Source: Streptomyces longhuiensis
Lineage (GTDB): Bacteria; Actinomycetota; Actinomycetes; Streptomycetales; Streptomycetaceae
Assembly: GCF_020616555.1 (NCBI RefSeq)
Contig: NZ_CP085173.1
Location: 4,351,501-4,415,500 of the forward strand
DNA length: 64,000 nucleotides
Direction of reading: 5' to 3'
Below the pieces are notes generated by a model. It was not told where the DNA came from. It made no database searches and saw only the letters and a list, made by a program, of their open reading frames with translations. How positions within the stretch are numbered: position 1 is the stretch's first letter; each line of letters opens with the position of its first letter. Below are positions 18,035 to 26,685 of the stretch, in pieces. The translations under genes were made by a program, and so were the position numbers.

Positions 18035-18894
18035 TGCTTGTTCTCCGCGATCCGTGCGAACTCCTCGACCGTGATGGCTTCGCCGCGCGCCTGCGGGGAG
18101 ACTCCGGCCGCGACCAGGGCCGCCTCGGCGGCGGCGGCCGATCCGGCCCAGCCGGACAGGGCGGCGCGCAGGGTCTTGCGGCGCTGGGCGAAGGCCGCGT
18201 CGACCACGGCGAAGACCTCGCGCTTGGAGGCGGTCGTCGCCACCGGCTCGGTGCGCCGGACCAGGGCCACGAGACCGCTGTCGACGTTCGGCGCGGGCCA
18301 GAAGACGTTCCGGCCGATGGAGCCGGCGCGCTTCACGTCCGCGTACCAGTTGGCCTTGACCGACGGGACGCCGTAGACCTTCGAGCCGGGGGCGGCCGCG
18401 AGGCGGTCGGCGACCTCGGCCTGCACCATGACGAGCGTGCGCTCGATGGTGGGGAACGTGTCGAGCATGTGGAGCAGGACCGGCACGGCGACGTTGTAGG
18501 GCAGGTTCGCGACGAGCGCCGTGGGCGCGGGGCCCGGCAGTTCGCGTACCTGCATCGCGTCGGAGTGGACGAGCGCGAAGGCGTCCTTCTTCTGCGGGAG
18601 GCGGGCCTCGATCGTCGCGGGCAGCGCGGCGGCGAGCACGTCGTCGATCTCGACGGCGGTGACATGGGCCGCCGCCTCCAGGAGCGCCAGGGTCAGCGAG
18701 CCGAGGCCGGGGCCGACCTCGACGACGTTGTCCTCGGGGGTGACCTGCGCGGTGCGGACGATACGGCGGACCGTGTTGGCGTCGATGACGAAGTTCTGGC
18801 CGCGCTGTTTCGTGGGCCGCACGCCCAGGGCTGCCGCCAGTTCGCGGATGTCGGCGGGGCCAAGCAGGGGGCCCTGGGGGTCAGTGGTGCTCAC
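18031..18894 (-). CDS. ksgA: 16S rRNA (adenine1518/1519-N6)-dimethyltransferase
   Basis: A 287-residue RsmA/KsgA enzyme that dimethylates two adjacent adenines at the 3' end of 16S rRNA late in 30S assembly. Markers: [10 protein letters not shown] near residue 30, SAM motif [14 protein letters not shown], and [14 protein letters not shown], the N-L-P-Y catalytic motif. GTG 18894 (VSTTDPQG) is preferred; longer frames upstream are intergenic-like. Lies between the Rpf gene and ispE in the order tatD-rpf-ksgA-ispE known from mycobacteria. Confidence 0.96.
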   Translation of the reverse strand: MSTTDPQGPLLGPADIRELAAALGVRPTKQRGQNFVIDANTVRRIVRTAQVTPEDNVVEVGPGLGSLTLALLEAAAHVTAVEIDDVLAAALPATIEARLPQKKDAFALVHSDAMQVRELPGPAPTALVANLPYNVAVPVLLHMLDTFPTIERTLVMVQAEVADRLAAAPGSKVYGVPSVKANWYADVKRAGSIGRNVFWPAPNVDSGLVALVRRTEPVATTASKREVFAVVDAAFAQRRKTLRAALSGWAGSAAAAEAALVAAGVSPQARGEAITVEEFARIAENKQ

Positions 18895-18959
18895 GGTCTC
18901 AGGGTACGGGGCGCCGCGGCCGGGTCCCGACCGGACCGCGGACCCCCGCACCGCCCCGG

Positions 18960-20309
18960 CTACCCGTGCAGCCGGCCACCGCAGTGCGGCCACGGGCTCG
19001 TGCCGCGCTGCACGTACAGCTTCTTCGCCCGGTACGTCTGCTCGGAGGCGGACGCGTCCTGGGGCCGGCCGCCGCCGCCCAGGCTGCGCCAGGTCTGTAC
19101 GTCGAACTGGTAGAGGCCGCCGTAGGTGCCGGTGGCGTCGGTCGCGCCGGGGCGCCCGCCGGACTCGCACCGGGCGAGCGCGCTCCAGTGCAGGCCGTCG
19201 GCGCCGGCGACGGAGGACGGCGGGGGCTTGATGCCGACCTTCACGAGCCGGCTGCGGGGCTCGCGCACGACCTCGGCGCTCATGCGGCGCGGCTTCTGCC
19301 TGACGCCGTTGACGGTGCGCAGGGCGTAGGTGACGCGCCGGGCGCCCTCGCGGCCCGCCCGTTCGACGACCTCGGTGCCGCGGAACAGGGTCGGGTCCTC
19401 GGTGCGCACCACCTCGTACGCGATGGGTTCCTCGCGCACCTCCCTGCTGCCCTTGATGCGCATGACGGTGATCGTCTGCCCGTCGCGCGGGAAGCTGTCC
19501 TGCGGCACGGACGTGGTGTCCTGGCCGTGCAGCGAGACGCCCGCCTCGTCGACGACGTCCCGGACGGTGGCGGCGTTGGTGCGGATGGTGCGCTCGCGGC
19601 CGTCGGCCATGACCGTGACGCTGCGTTCGGTGCGGACGTCGAACGCGAGGCCGTCGCGGGCGATGCGGCGCGAGCGGGACGTGGAGACGTAGGCGCCCTC
19701 GGCGCGGACGCCGAGCTGGTGCAGGGCTCCGTCGACGGTGCCCTCGGTGGTCCACACCTTGCGGCGTTCCCCGTCGATGGTGAGGTGCACGGGCCTGCCG
19801 TAGCGCACGGCGACCTCGTCGCCGCTGGACAGCGCGGTCCCGGGGGCGGGGGCGACGACGTCGTGCGGGCCGACGTCGACCCCCTCGTCGGCGAGCAGCT
19901 CGCCGACGTCGTCCGCGAAGGTGTGCAGGGTGCGCGGCCTGCCGTCGACGCTGAGCTGGACGGCCTTGTCGGCGGCGACGAAGGCGGTGGTGCCGCCGGC
20001 CAGGAAGGCGACGACGAGGGCCTGCGGCAGCAGGCGTCTGAGAGTCTCGGGCCGCTCGGGCCGTTTCCTGCGCCGGGCCGCCCTGCGGGCCTCGGCGCGC
20101 CCCGCGGGCTGCGGGGCGGGGTCCGCGGCCGGGGCCGACGGGCGCGGCAGCAGCGCTTCGGGCACGGGCCAGGCGGGCTGGGTCTCCATCGACTCGTAGC
20201 CGGGGACGTAGGTGTCCGCGTGCGGGTGGGGGCCGGGCGGTGGTTCGTATGTCTCGAGCGCGACGAGCGTTTCCTGCTGCTCATACGTCCCGTACGGCGA
20301 ATTGCTCAC
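18960..20309 (-). CDS. Resuscitation-promoting factor (RpfB-type muralytic enzyme)
   Basis: A 449-residue secreted or membrane-anchored protein. A basic cytoplasmic leader with a hydrophobic segment ([21 protein letters not shown], about 95-115) is followed by DUF348 repeats ([59 protein letters not shown]), a G5 domain (about 265-345) and a C-terminal Rpf lysozyme-like domain with the catalytic Glu at about 382 in LARCESGG. It cleaves peptidoglycan glycan strands to promote exit from dormancy and germination. GTG 20309 has AGGAG 8 bases upstream. Context (tatD upstream, ksgA-ispE downstream) is that of mycobacterial rpfB. Confidence 0.94.
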   Translation of the reverse strand: MSNSPYGTYEQQETLVALETYEPPPGPHPHADTYVPGYESMETQPAWPVPEALLPRPSAPAADPAPQPAGRAEARRAARRRKRPERPETLRRLLPQALVVAFLAGGTTAFVAADKAVQLSVDGRPRTLHTFADDVGELLADEGVDVGPHDVVAPAPGTALSSGDEVAVRYGRPVHLTIDGERRKVWTTEGTVDGALHQLGVRAEGAYVSTSRSRRIARDGLAFDVRTERSVTVMADGRERTIRTNAATVRDVVDEAGVSLHGQDTTSVPQDSFPRDGQTITVMRIKGSREVREEPIAYEVVRTEDPTLFRGTEVVERAGREGARRVTYALRTVNGVRQKPRRMSAEVVREPRSRLVKVGIKPPPSSVAGADGLHWSALARCESGGRPGATDATGTYGGLYQFDVQTWRSLGGGGRPQDASASEQTYRAKKLYVQRGTSPWPHCGGRLHG

Positions 20310-20444
20310 GACGACGCTCCTGGGTCCGGATCGGCGAGGAGAACCTAGCGGAGCGATCGTCACTCTCCAAAGCAGCGCGACTACGCTGTGTCGCGGCGCG
20401 TTCCCGGACCTTCTCTCCCGGCGCAGCCCCGTCGGCGCAGCCGG

Positions 20445-21326
20445 TCAGTAGCCGAAAGCGCGGGCCGTGTTGGCCGAGACGGCCGCCGCGAGGGTGTCCT
20501 CGTCGAGACCCTTCACCGCGGCCATCGCGCGCAGTGTGACCGGAATGAGATAAGGGGCGTTAGGCCGTCCGCGGTAGGGCGCGGGGGTCAGGAAGGGCGC
20601 GTCGGTCTCGACCAGGACGAGCTCGCGCGGGGCGGCCACGAGCGCGTCGCGCAGGGGCTGCGCGTTCTTGAAGGTGACGTTCCCGGCGAACGACATGAAG
20701 TAGCCGTTCTCGGCGCAGATCCGGGCCATTTCGGCATCTCCGGAGTAGCAGTGGAAGACGGTGCGCTCGGGGGCGCCCTCCTCCTTGAGGATGCGCAGCA
20801 CGTCGTCATGGGCGTCGCGGTCGTGAATCACGAGCGCCTTGCCGTGCCGCTTGGCGATCTCGATGTGGGCACGGAAGGAGCGCTCCTGCGCGGCGATGCC
20901 TTCAGGTCCCGTACGGAAGTGGTCGAGTCCGGTCTCGCCGACGCCCTTGACGTGTGGGAGGGCCGCGAGCCGGTCGATCTCCGCGAGCGCCTCGTCGAGG
21001 GCGGCGTCACCGCCGGCCGTGCGCTCGCCCTGGCGCGACCAGCCGTCGGGGTCGCCGAGGACGATACGGGGCGCTTCGTTCGGGTGCAGGGCGACGGTGG
21101 CGTGCACGCTCGGATGCGCGGCCGCGGTGTCGGCGGCCCAGCGGGAACCGTTCACGTCGCAGCCGACCTGGACGACGGTCGTCACACCCACCGACGCGGC
21201 CTTGGCGAGGCCCTCCTCCACCGTGCCCGACTGCATGTCGAGGTGGGTGTGCGAGTCGGCGACCGGCACCGCGAGGGGCGCGGGCAGCGGCGGCGGGGTG
21301 ACGTCCTTCGAACGGTCAGAACTCAT
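20445..21326 (-). CDS. tatD: TatD family metal-dependent hydrolase
   Basis: A 293-residue TIM-barrel metallo-hydrolase. Metal ligands and family motifs are present in order: DSHTHLDMQ (about residue 24), GETGLDHF, HDRDAHDDVL, FHCYSGDAEMA and ETDAPFLTP. TatD proteins are magnesium-dependent 3'-5' nucleases implicated in DNA repair. It lies 135 bases upstream of the Rpf gene in the same direction; the spacer is likely to hold the Rpf promoter. Confidence 0.94.
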   Translation of the reverse strand: MSSDRSKDVTPPPLPAPLAVPVADSHTHLDMQSGTVEEGLAKAASVGVTTVVQVGCDVNGSRWAADTAAAHPSVHATVALHPNEAPRIVLGDPDGWSRQGERTAGGDAALDEALAEIDRLAALPHVKGVGETGLDHFRTGPEGIAAQERSFRAHIEIAKRHGKALVIHDRDAHDDVLRILKEEGAPERTVFHCYSGDAEMARICAENGYFMSFAGNVTFKNAQPLRDALVAAPRELVLVETDAPFLTPAPYRGRPNAPYLIPVTLRAMAAVKGLDEDTLAAAVSANTARAFGY

Positions 21327-21400
21327 GCCCCGATCCTACGAAGCCGGGGTCGGTGGGGTCGTCGGGGTCCGGTCGCGGTCCGGCGGTGGCCGGTCGGTGA

Positions 21401-21841
21401 TCAGTGCGTCTTGCGGTTCTGGAAGGGATGCAGCAGGTCGGAGAGGTGCCAGTGGTGGTCCTTCGCGGGGTGGTCCTTCGCGGGGTGCTCCTCGCCCTCC
21501 GGCCGCTCCGCCGGCATGATCCCCTCGCGTTCCATCACACCGCGGATCGACGAGACCCTCCCCGCCCTCATGATCCGTACGACATGGCCGCCGCAGTTCA
21601 GGCACGTGGGCCGGGTCAGCGGCGACGGGACCCGCGCGCCGCCCACCACGTACATCACGAATTCCGCGCCGTCGCCGCCGATGTGGTGCTCGATCTCGTA
21701 ACTCTGCTCCCAGCCGTGACCGCACCGCATGCAGGCGAAGGCGTACGACTCGTGGGCGATGGCTGTGGCCGCGCTCCGGTTCGGTATCTGGGGTGCGGCA
21801 GCACCGGCCGGGGTCGGTACGGCGCCTGCGATCTCACTCAT
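21401..21841 (-). CDS. Conserved zinc-ribbon protein, function unknown
   Basis: A 146-residue protein with two Cys pairs, FACMRCGHGWEQSYE (about 36-50) and RPTCLNCGGHVVRIMRAG (about 77-94), spaced as a zinc ribbon or rubredoxin-like knuckle pair. The C-terminal end is His-rich (PAKDHPAKDHHWH), generated by a 15-bp tandem repeat in the DNA at about 21453-21485. No known family name. Transcribed alone, between tatD and rsmI; the spacer upstream is about 190 bases. Confidence 0.82.
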   Translation of the reverse strand: MSEIAGAVPTPAGAAAPQIPNRSAATAIAHESYAFACMRCGHGWEQSYEIEHHIGGDGAEFVMYVVGGARVPSPLTRPTCLNCGGHVVRIMRAGRVSSIRGVMEREGIMPAERPEGEEHPAKDHPAKDHHWHLSDLLHPFQNRKTH

Positions 21842-21986
21842 GCCTGCTCCTCTTGCCCTCTGGACAAGGCACTTCGGGGCGGGGCATTACATCCGCCCTG
21901 AAGCGTGGGACGGGTACGTCCCTTCAACCAGTGGACGCTTCTCCCGGCGCGATCGCATCAGGCCTGTCGACTATTGGATCCGATTT

Positions 21987-22010
21987 GGCCTTTCCTTATC
22001 GGAAAGGGCC
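21987..22010 (-). terminator. Putative rsmI terminator
   Basis: Stem GGCCTTTCC (21987-21995) pairs with GGAAAGGGCC (22001-22010), one bulge, 5-base loop TTATC. It lies about 25 bases beyond the rsmI stop. Confidence 0.5.
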
Positions 22011-22035
22011 CGATGCGCGGCCTGCGCTTTGCCTT

Positions 22036-22932
22036 TCACGATAGTCCTTTGCCCTCCGATGGGGCGCCCCGAGCGGCATTCTTTGCCGCGACCACGGCAT
22101 CGAAGACCTCACGCTTGGGTAGCCCGGCCTCGGCGGCCACGGCGGCGATTGCTTCCTTGCGCCGCTCACCCGCCTCCTCACGCACCTGCACCCTGCGTAC
22201 CAGCTCGGAGGCGTCGAGTGACTCCGCGCCCTTTTCCGGGGCGCCCTCCACGACGACGGTGATTTCGCCGCGCACGCCTTCCGCGGCCCATTTCGCGAGT
22301 TCCCCGAGCGGGCCCCGCTTCACTTCCTCGTACGTCTTGGTGAGCTCGCGGCACACGGCCGCCCTGCGATCGGCGCCGAATGCCTCCGCCATCGCGGCGA
22401 GGGTGTCGTCGAGGCGGTGCGGGGCCTCGAAATAGACGAGGGTGCGGCGTTCCTCCGCCACTTCCCGCAGCCGGCCCATGCGCTCGCCCGCCTTGCGGGG
22501 CAGGAAGCCCTCGAAGCAGAACCGGTCGACGGGCAGCCCGGACAGCGCGAGCGCGGTCAGCACGGCGGACGGCCCCGGCACGGCGGTGACCTTGATGTCC
22601 CGCTCGACGGCGGCCGCGACGAGCCGGTACCCGGGGTCGGACACGGACGGCATCCCCGCGTCGGTCACGAGCAGCACCCGGGCCCCGCCCGCGAGCGCCT
22701 CGACCAGCTCGGGCGTGCGGGCGGACTCGTTCCCCTCGAAGTACGACACGACGCGCCCGCCCGGGGTCACCCCGAGCGCCTGCGTCAGGCGCCGCAGCCT
22801 GCGGGTGTCCTCGGCGGCGATGACGTCGGCGTCGGCCAGCTCCTTGCTGAGCCGGGGCGGCGCGTCCGACACGTCTCCGATGGGCGTGCCCGCGAGCACG
22901 AGCGTTCCGGGGGAATCTGGGCTTGATGTCAC
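22036..22932 (-). CDS. rsmI: 16S rRNA (cytidine1402-2'-O)-methyltransferase
   Basis: A 298-residue tetrapyrrole-methylase-fold enzyme that 2'-O-methylates C1402 in the decoding centre. Markers: AGTPIGDVSDAPPR near the N-terminus, AEDTRRLRRL, and TDAGMPSVSDPGYRLV with the SAM loop, then GPSAVLTALALSGLP. GTG 22932 is chosen: GAGGAT lies 8 bases upstream and homologous sequence begins there. Divergent from pmt across 110 bases, a gene pair often found together in actinobacteria. Confidence 0.95.
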   Translation of the reverse strand: MTSSPDSPGTLVLAGTPIGDVSDAPPRLSKELADADVIAAEDTRRLRRLTQALGVTPGGRVVSYFEGNESARTPELVEALAGGARVLLVTDAGMPSVSDPGYRLVAAAVERDIKVTAVPGPSAVLTALALSGLPVDRFCFEGFLPRKAGERMGRLREVAEERRTLVYFEAPHRLDDTLAAMAEAFGADRRAAVCRELTKTYEEVKRGPLGELAKWAAEGVRGEITVVVEGAPEKGAESLDASELVRRVQVREEAGERRKEAIAAVAAEAGLPKREVFDAVVAAKNAARGAPSEGKGLS

Positions 22933-23042
22933 GGATCCATCCTCGCAGGGGCGGGGCGGGCCGACACGTCCCGCCCCGGGGCCGGCCGACTCGGCGGGGC
23001 CGCACACGGGACTCGCACAGTGACGTTCCCTACGATGGCGCG

Positions 23043-24806
23043 GTGACCAGTACTGCGTCCTCGCCGCACTCGCCCTCGACCAGCGCCCCGCCGGGCCGGA
23101 ACCCCGGCGAGGCGCGACAGCCGTCGACGTGGGAGCGCCGGCTGCGGCGGTTCGGTCACGTGACGCGGCCCAGAGGCGACGTGGGCACGCGGCTCGTGCC
23201 GCCGTACGCGCCGCCTTCGTCGCGGCTGTGGGCGACGCTCGGTCTCTCCGACGGCCTCGCGCGGGGCGTGACGCGCTGGTCGGGCTGGCTCGGTCCGCTG
23301 TTCGTGACGCTGATCGCGGGCCTGATGCGGTTCTGGCATCTCGGCAGCCCGAAGGCCGTGATATTCGACGAGACGTACTACGCGAAGGACGCGTGGGCGC
23401 TGATCCACCGCGGCTTCGAGGTCAACTGGGACAAGAACGCCAACGACCTGATCCTGAAGACCGGCGGCCATGTGCCGCTCCCGCACGACGCCGCGTACGT
23501 CGTGCATCCGCCGGTCGGCAAGTACGTCATCGGGATCGGTGAATGGCTGTTCGGGTTCACCCCGTTCGGCTGGCGGTTCATGACCGCGGTGCTCGGCACG
23601 CTGTGCGTGTTGCTTGTGTGCCGGATCGGGCGGCGGCTGTTCCGCTCGACGTTCCTCGGCTGTCTGGCCGGTCTGCTGCTCGCCGTGGACGGCCTCGCGT
23701 TCGTGATGAGCCGCACGGCGCTGCTCGACTCGATCCTCGTGTTCTTCGTCGTCGCCGCGTTCGGCTGTCTGGTCGTGGACCGCGACAAGGCGCGCGGGAA
23801 GCTGGCCGCCGCGCTCCCCAGGAGCGAGGACGGCGTGCCGCGCCCCGACGCGCACATCGCCGAGACGCTGCGGCTGGGCTGGCGCCCGTGGCGGCTGCTC
23901 GCCGGTCTGTGCCTGGGGCTCGCCGCGGGCACGAAGTGGAACGGCTTCATCTACCTGGCCGCGTTCGGTGTGCTCACGGTCCTGTGGGACGTCGGCGCGC
24001 GCCGCGTCGCCGGGGCCGGCCGGCCCTACGTCGCCGTGCTCAAGCGGGACCTCGGCTGGGCGTTCCTGTCGACGGTGCCGGTCGCGGTCGCCACGTACGT
24101 CCTGTCCTGGCTCGGCTGGATCCTTTCTCCTGCCGACGGGACCGGCGGCTACTTCCGCAACTGGGCGGCGACCGACGGGCGGGGCGGCTCCTGGACCTGG
24201 CTGTTCCCCGACTGGATGCGCAGCCTGTGGCACTACGAGCACGAGGTCTACAAGTTCAACGTGGGGCTCAGCTCCCCGCACATCTACCAGTCGAACCCGT
24301 GGAGCTGGCTCGTCGACGGCAGGCCGGTCTCGTACTTCTACGAGTCCCCGCTGCCCGGCAAGGACGGCTGCCCGGCCGGTGCGGGCGACAAGTGCGCCCG
24401 TGAGGTCCTGGCGCTCGGCACCCCGCTGCTGTGGTGGGCGGCGGCGTTCGCCGTGCTCTATCTGCTGTGGCGCTGGTTCTTCCGCCGCGACTGGCGGGCG
24501 GGCGCCATCGCGTGCGCCGTCGCCGCGGGCTACCTGCCCTGGTTCAACTACCAGGAACGCACGATCTTCTTCTTCTACGCGGTCGTTTTCGTGCCCTTCC
24601 TGTGTCTCGGTGTCGCGATGCTGGTCGGCGCGATCCTCGGGCCACCGGGGTCCGGGGAACGGCGCAGAATCGTCGGGGCGGCGGGCGCGGGCGTGCTCGT
24701 GCTGCTGATCGTGTGGAATTTCGTCTACTTCTGGCCGATCTACACCGGGCAGGCGATCCCGTTCGACTCCTGGCAGTCCCGGATGTGGCTGGACACCTGG
24801 GTCTGA
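23043..24806 (+). CDS. pmt: Dolichyl-phosphate-mannose protein O-mannosyltransferase
   Basis: A 587-residue GT-C glycosyltransferase with about ten membrane spans after a 60-residue Ser/Pro-rich cytoplasmic leader. The catalytic Asp-Glu pair occurs in the first outer loop (IFDETYYAKDAWAL, about residues 105-120). It transfers mannose from polyprenyl-phosphate-mannose to Ser/Thr of secreted proteins during Sec export. In Streptomyces, Pmt glycosylates cell-surface proteins and serves as part of the phage phiC31 receptor pathway. GTG 23043 is preferred since longer frames run into rsmI. Next to PBP genes whose products could be substrates. Confidence 0.94.
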   Translation: MTSTASSPHSPSTSAPPGRNPGEARQPSTWERRLRRFGHVTRPRGDVGTRLVPPYAPPSSRLWATLGLSDGLARGVTRWSGWLGPLFVTLIAGLMRFWHLGSPKAVIFDETYYAKDAWALIHRGFEVNWDKNANDLILKTGGHVPLPHDAAYVVHPPVGKYVIGIGEWLFGFTPFGWRFMTAVLGTLCVLLVCRIGRRLFRSTFLGCLAGLLLAVDGLAFVMSRTALLDSILVFFVVAAFGCLVVDRDKARGKLAAALPRSEDGVPRPDAHIAETLRLGWRPWRLLAGLCLGLAAGTKWNGFIYLAAFGVLTVLWDVGARRVAGAGRPYVAVLKRDLGWAFLSTVPVAVATYVLSWLGWILSPADGTGGYFRNWAATDGRGGSWTWLFPDWMRSLWHYEHEVYKFNVGLSSPHIYQSNPWSWLVDGRPVSYFYESPLPGKDGCPAGAGDKCAREVLALGTPLLWWAAAFAVLYLLWRWFFRRDWRAGAIACAVAAGYLPWFNYQERTIFFFYAVVFVPFLCLGVAMLVGAILGPPGSGERRRIVGAAGAGVLVLLIVWNFVYFWPIYTGQAIPFDSWQSRMWLDTWV

Positions 24807-24956
24807 CCGGCTGTCTCTCGGGGCCGGCCGCGGACGTCGCGCCCCCTCGGAAGCGGTCTCCGTTCAGACAAGTTCGGACAACATCTGCGCACTCTCGTCC
24901 CACCGGGCACGGCCGCCGCCTAAAGTTCCCACCGGAACCTGGGGAGGGGACGCAGC

Positions 24957-26594
24957 ATGCGCAAGGGGGCCAAGGCGGCTGTGATCGGCGGAGTGTTCGC
25001 CATCATGGTCGGGGGCGCGGGGTACGGCGCGTACAACGTGGTGACGGCCGTGACCGGTTCGGGCGGATCGAGTACGGCGGGGGCACCCTCGCCGCGCAGG
25101 ACCGGGCCGCCGACGACGGACGAGGTCAAGGACGTCTCGCAGAAGTTCCTCGCGGCGTGGGCGAAGTCCGACCCGGACTCCGCGTCGACGTACACGAACA
25201 ACGCGGAGTCGGCGCTCTCGGCGCTCACCGGCTGGCACGACGACGCGCACATCACGCACACCACGCTGACGGCGGGGGCGCCCTCGGGGGCCGAGGTGCC
25301 GTTCAAGGTGAAGGCCACGGTGTCGTACGAGGGGAAGAGGAAGACCCTCGCCTACGACTCCTCGCTCACCGTCGTGCGGGGCCTCAACACCGGCCGGGCG
25401 CTGGTCGACTGGCAGGCGGCCGTCGTGCATCCGGACATGCGCAGGGGCGACACCCTCGTCACGGGCGAGGCATCGACGCCGCCCATCGAGGCCGTGGACC
25501 GCTCGGGCAACGTCCTGACGAAGGAGAAGTACCCCTCGCTCGGGCCGATCCTGGACCAGCTGCGGGAGAAGTACGGCGACACGGCCGGCGGCCGCGCGGG
25601 CGTGGAGACGTACATCCAGCGCGAGAGCGAGGACGCCGGCACCAAGACGCTGCTCACGCTGGTGAAGGGCAAGGCCGGCGAGCTGCACACGACGCTCAGC
25701 GCCACCGCGCAGGCGGCGGCCGAGCGGGCCGTGAAGAGCTTCGACGAGTCGTCCGTGGTGGCCGTGCAGCCGAGCACGGGCCAGGTCCTCGCGGTCGCCA
25801 ACCACCGCCAGGACGGCTTCAACGCCGCCTTCCAGGGCGAGCAGGCCCCCGGCTCCACAATGAAGGTCATCACCGCGGCGATGCTCATCGACAACGGTGT
25901 CGCCTCGGTCAACAGCCCGGCACCCTGCCCGGACACCGCGACCTGGCAGAGCCAGACCTTCCACAACCTGCCCGGCATGAAGGCCAACGAGGGCGCCAAC
26001 CTCGCGGACAGCTTCGCCCGGTCCTGCAACACCGCGTTCGTGAAGCTCATCGACGAGAAGCCGCTGACGGACGAGTCGTTGACCCGCGAGGCGCAGGACC
26101 GTTTCGGTCTCGGTCAGGACAACTGGAAGACCGGCATCGCCTCCGCGGACGGCAAGATCCCGCCGTCCGGCGGCCCCGACCGCGCGGCCAACGCCATAGG
26201 GCAGGGCCAGATCCAGATGAACCCGCTGAACATGGCGTCCGTCACGGCGACGGCGAAGACGGGCGTCTTCCGGCAGCCGGTGATCGTGCCGCGCTCCCTC
26301 GACGACCGGCAGCTCGCCACCGCCCGCGGCCTCGCCCCCAGCACCGCCGCTCAGCTGCGGCAGATGATGTACCGCACCGCGACGGTGGGCACCGGCGCGC
26401 AGGTCATGGCGGGTCTCGGACCCGACATCGGCGCCAAGACCGGCTCGGCGGAGGTCACCGGCCAGACCAAGTCGAACAGCTGGTTCACCGGCTACCGCGG
26501 GGACGTCGCGGCGGCCGCGGTCACCGAGGAGGGCGGCCACGGCGGCGACGCCGCGGGCCCGATCGTGGCGGCGGTGCTACGGGCGGGTAGCTGA
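24957..26594 (+). CDS. Class B penicillin-binding protein (MecA-N/NTF2-like plus transpeptidase) 1
   Basis: A 545-residue membrane-anchored transpeptidase. Short cytoplasmic start and one span (AAVIGGVFAIMVGGAGYGAY, residues 6-26), an NTF2-like MecA-type domain (about 50-160), a short dimerisation segment, and a transpeptidase domain. Active-site motifs: S300-T-M-K303, S-C-N (FARSCNTAF, about 350) and K-T-G (GAKTGSAEV, about 495). It makes peptide cross-links in peptidoglycan. ATG 24957 has GGGGAGGGGAC upstream; a GTTCC-CACC-GGAAC inverted repeat lies at 24925-24938. A paralogue follows after 91 bases. Family members next to ssg genes are linked with spore-wall or lateral growth. Confidence 0.93.
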   Translation: MRKGAKAAVIGGVFAIMVGGAGYGAYNVVTAVTGSGGSSTAGAPSPRRTGPPTTDEVKDVSQKFLAAWAKSDPDSASTYTNNAESALSALTGWHDDAHITHTTLTAGAPSGAEVPFKVKATVSYEGKRKTLAYDSSLTVVRGLNTGRALVDWQAAVVHPDMRRGDTLVTGEASTPPIEAVDRSGNVLTKEKYPSLGPILDQLREKYGDTAGGRAGVETYIQRESEDAGTKTLLTLVKGKAGELHTTLSATAQAAAERAVKSFDESSVVAVQPSTGQVLAVANHRQDGFNAAFQGEQAPGSTMKVITAAMLIDNGVASVNSPAPCPDTATWQSQTFHNLPGMKANEGANLADSFARSCNTAFVKLIDEKPLTDESLTREAQDRFGLGQDNWKTGIASADGKIPPSGGPDRAANAIGQGQIQMNPLNMASVTATAKTGVFRQPVIVPRSLDDRQLATARGLAPSTAAQLRQMMYRTATVGTGAQVMAGLGPDIGAKTGSAEVTGQTKSNSWFTGYRGDVAAAAVTEEGGHGGDAAGPIVAAVLRAGS

Positions 26595-26685
26595 GCCGCG
26601 TCGGGAGCAGTTGTGGGGACGCCTTAGTCTGAGCCGTCCGCGAGGAACCCAGTGGACCGGGCAGACAGGCAACGACGGAGGACCG

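Noticed and set aside
18031-19755. N-terminal extension of the KsgA frame over the Rpf gene
   Set aside because: The extra 287 residues are the reverse reading of Rpf coding sequence; KsgA homology begins at GTG 18894.
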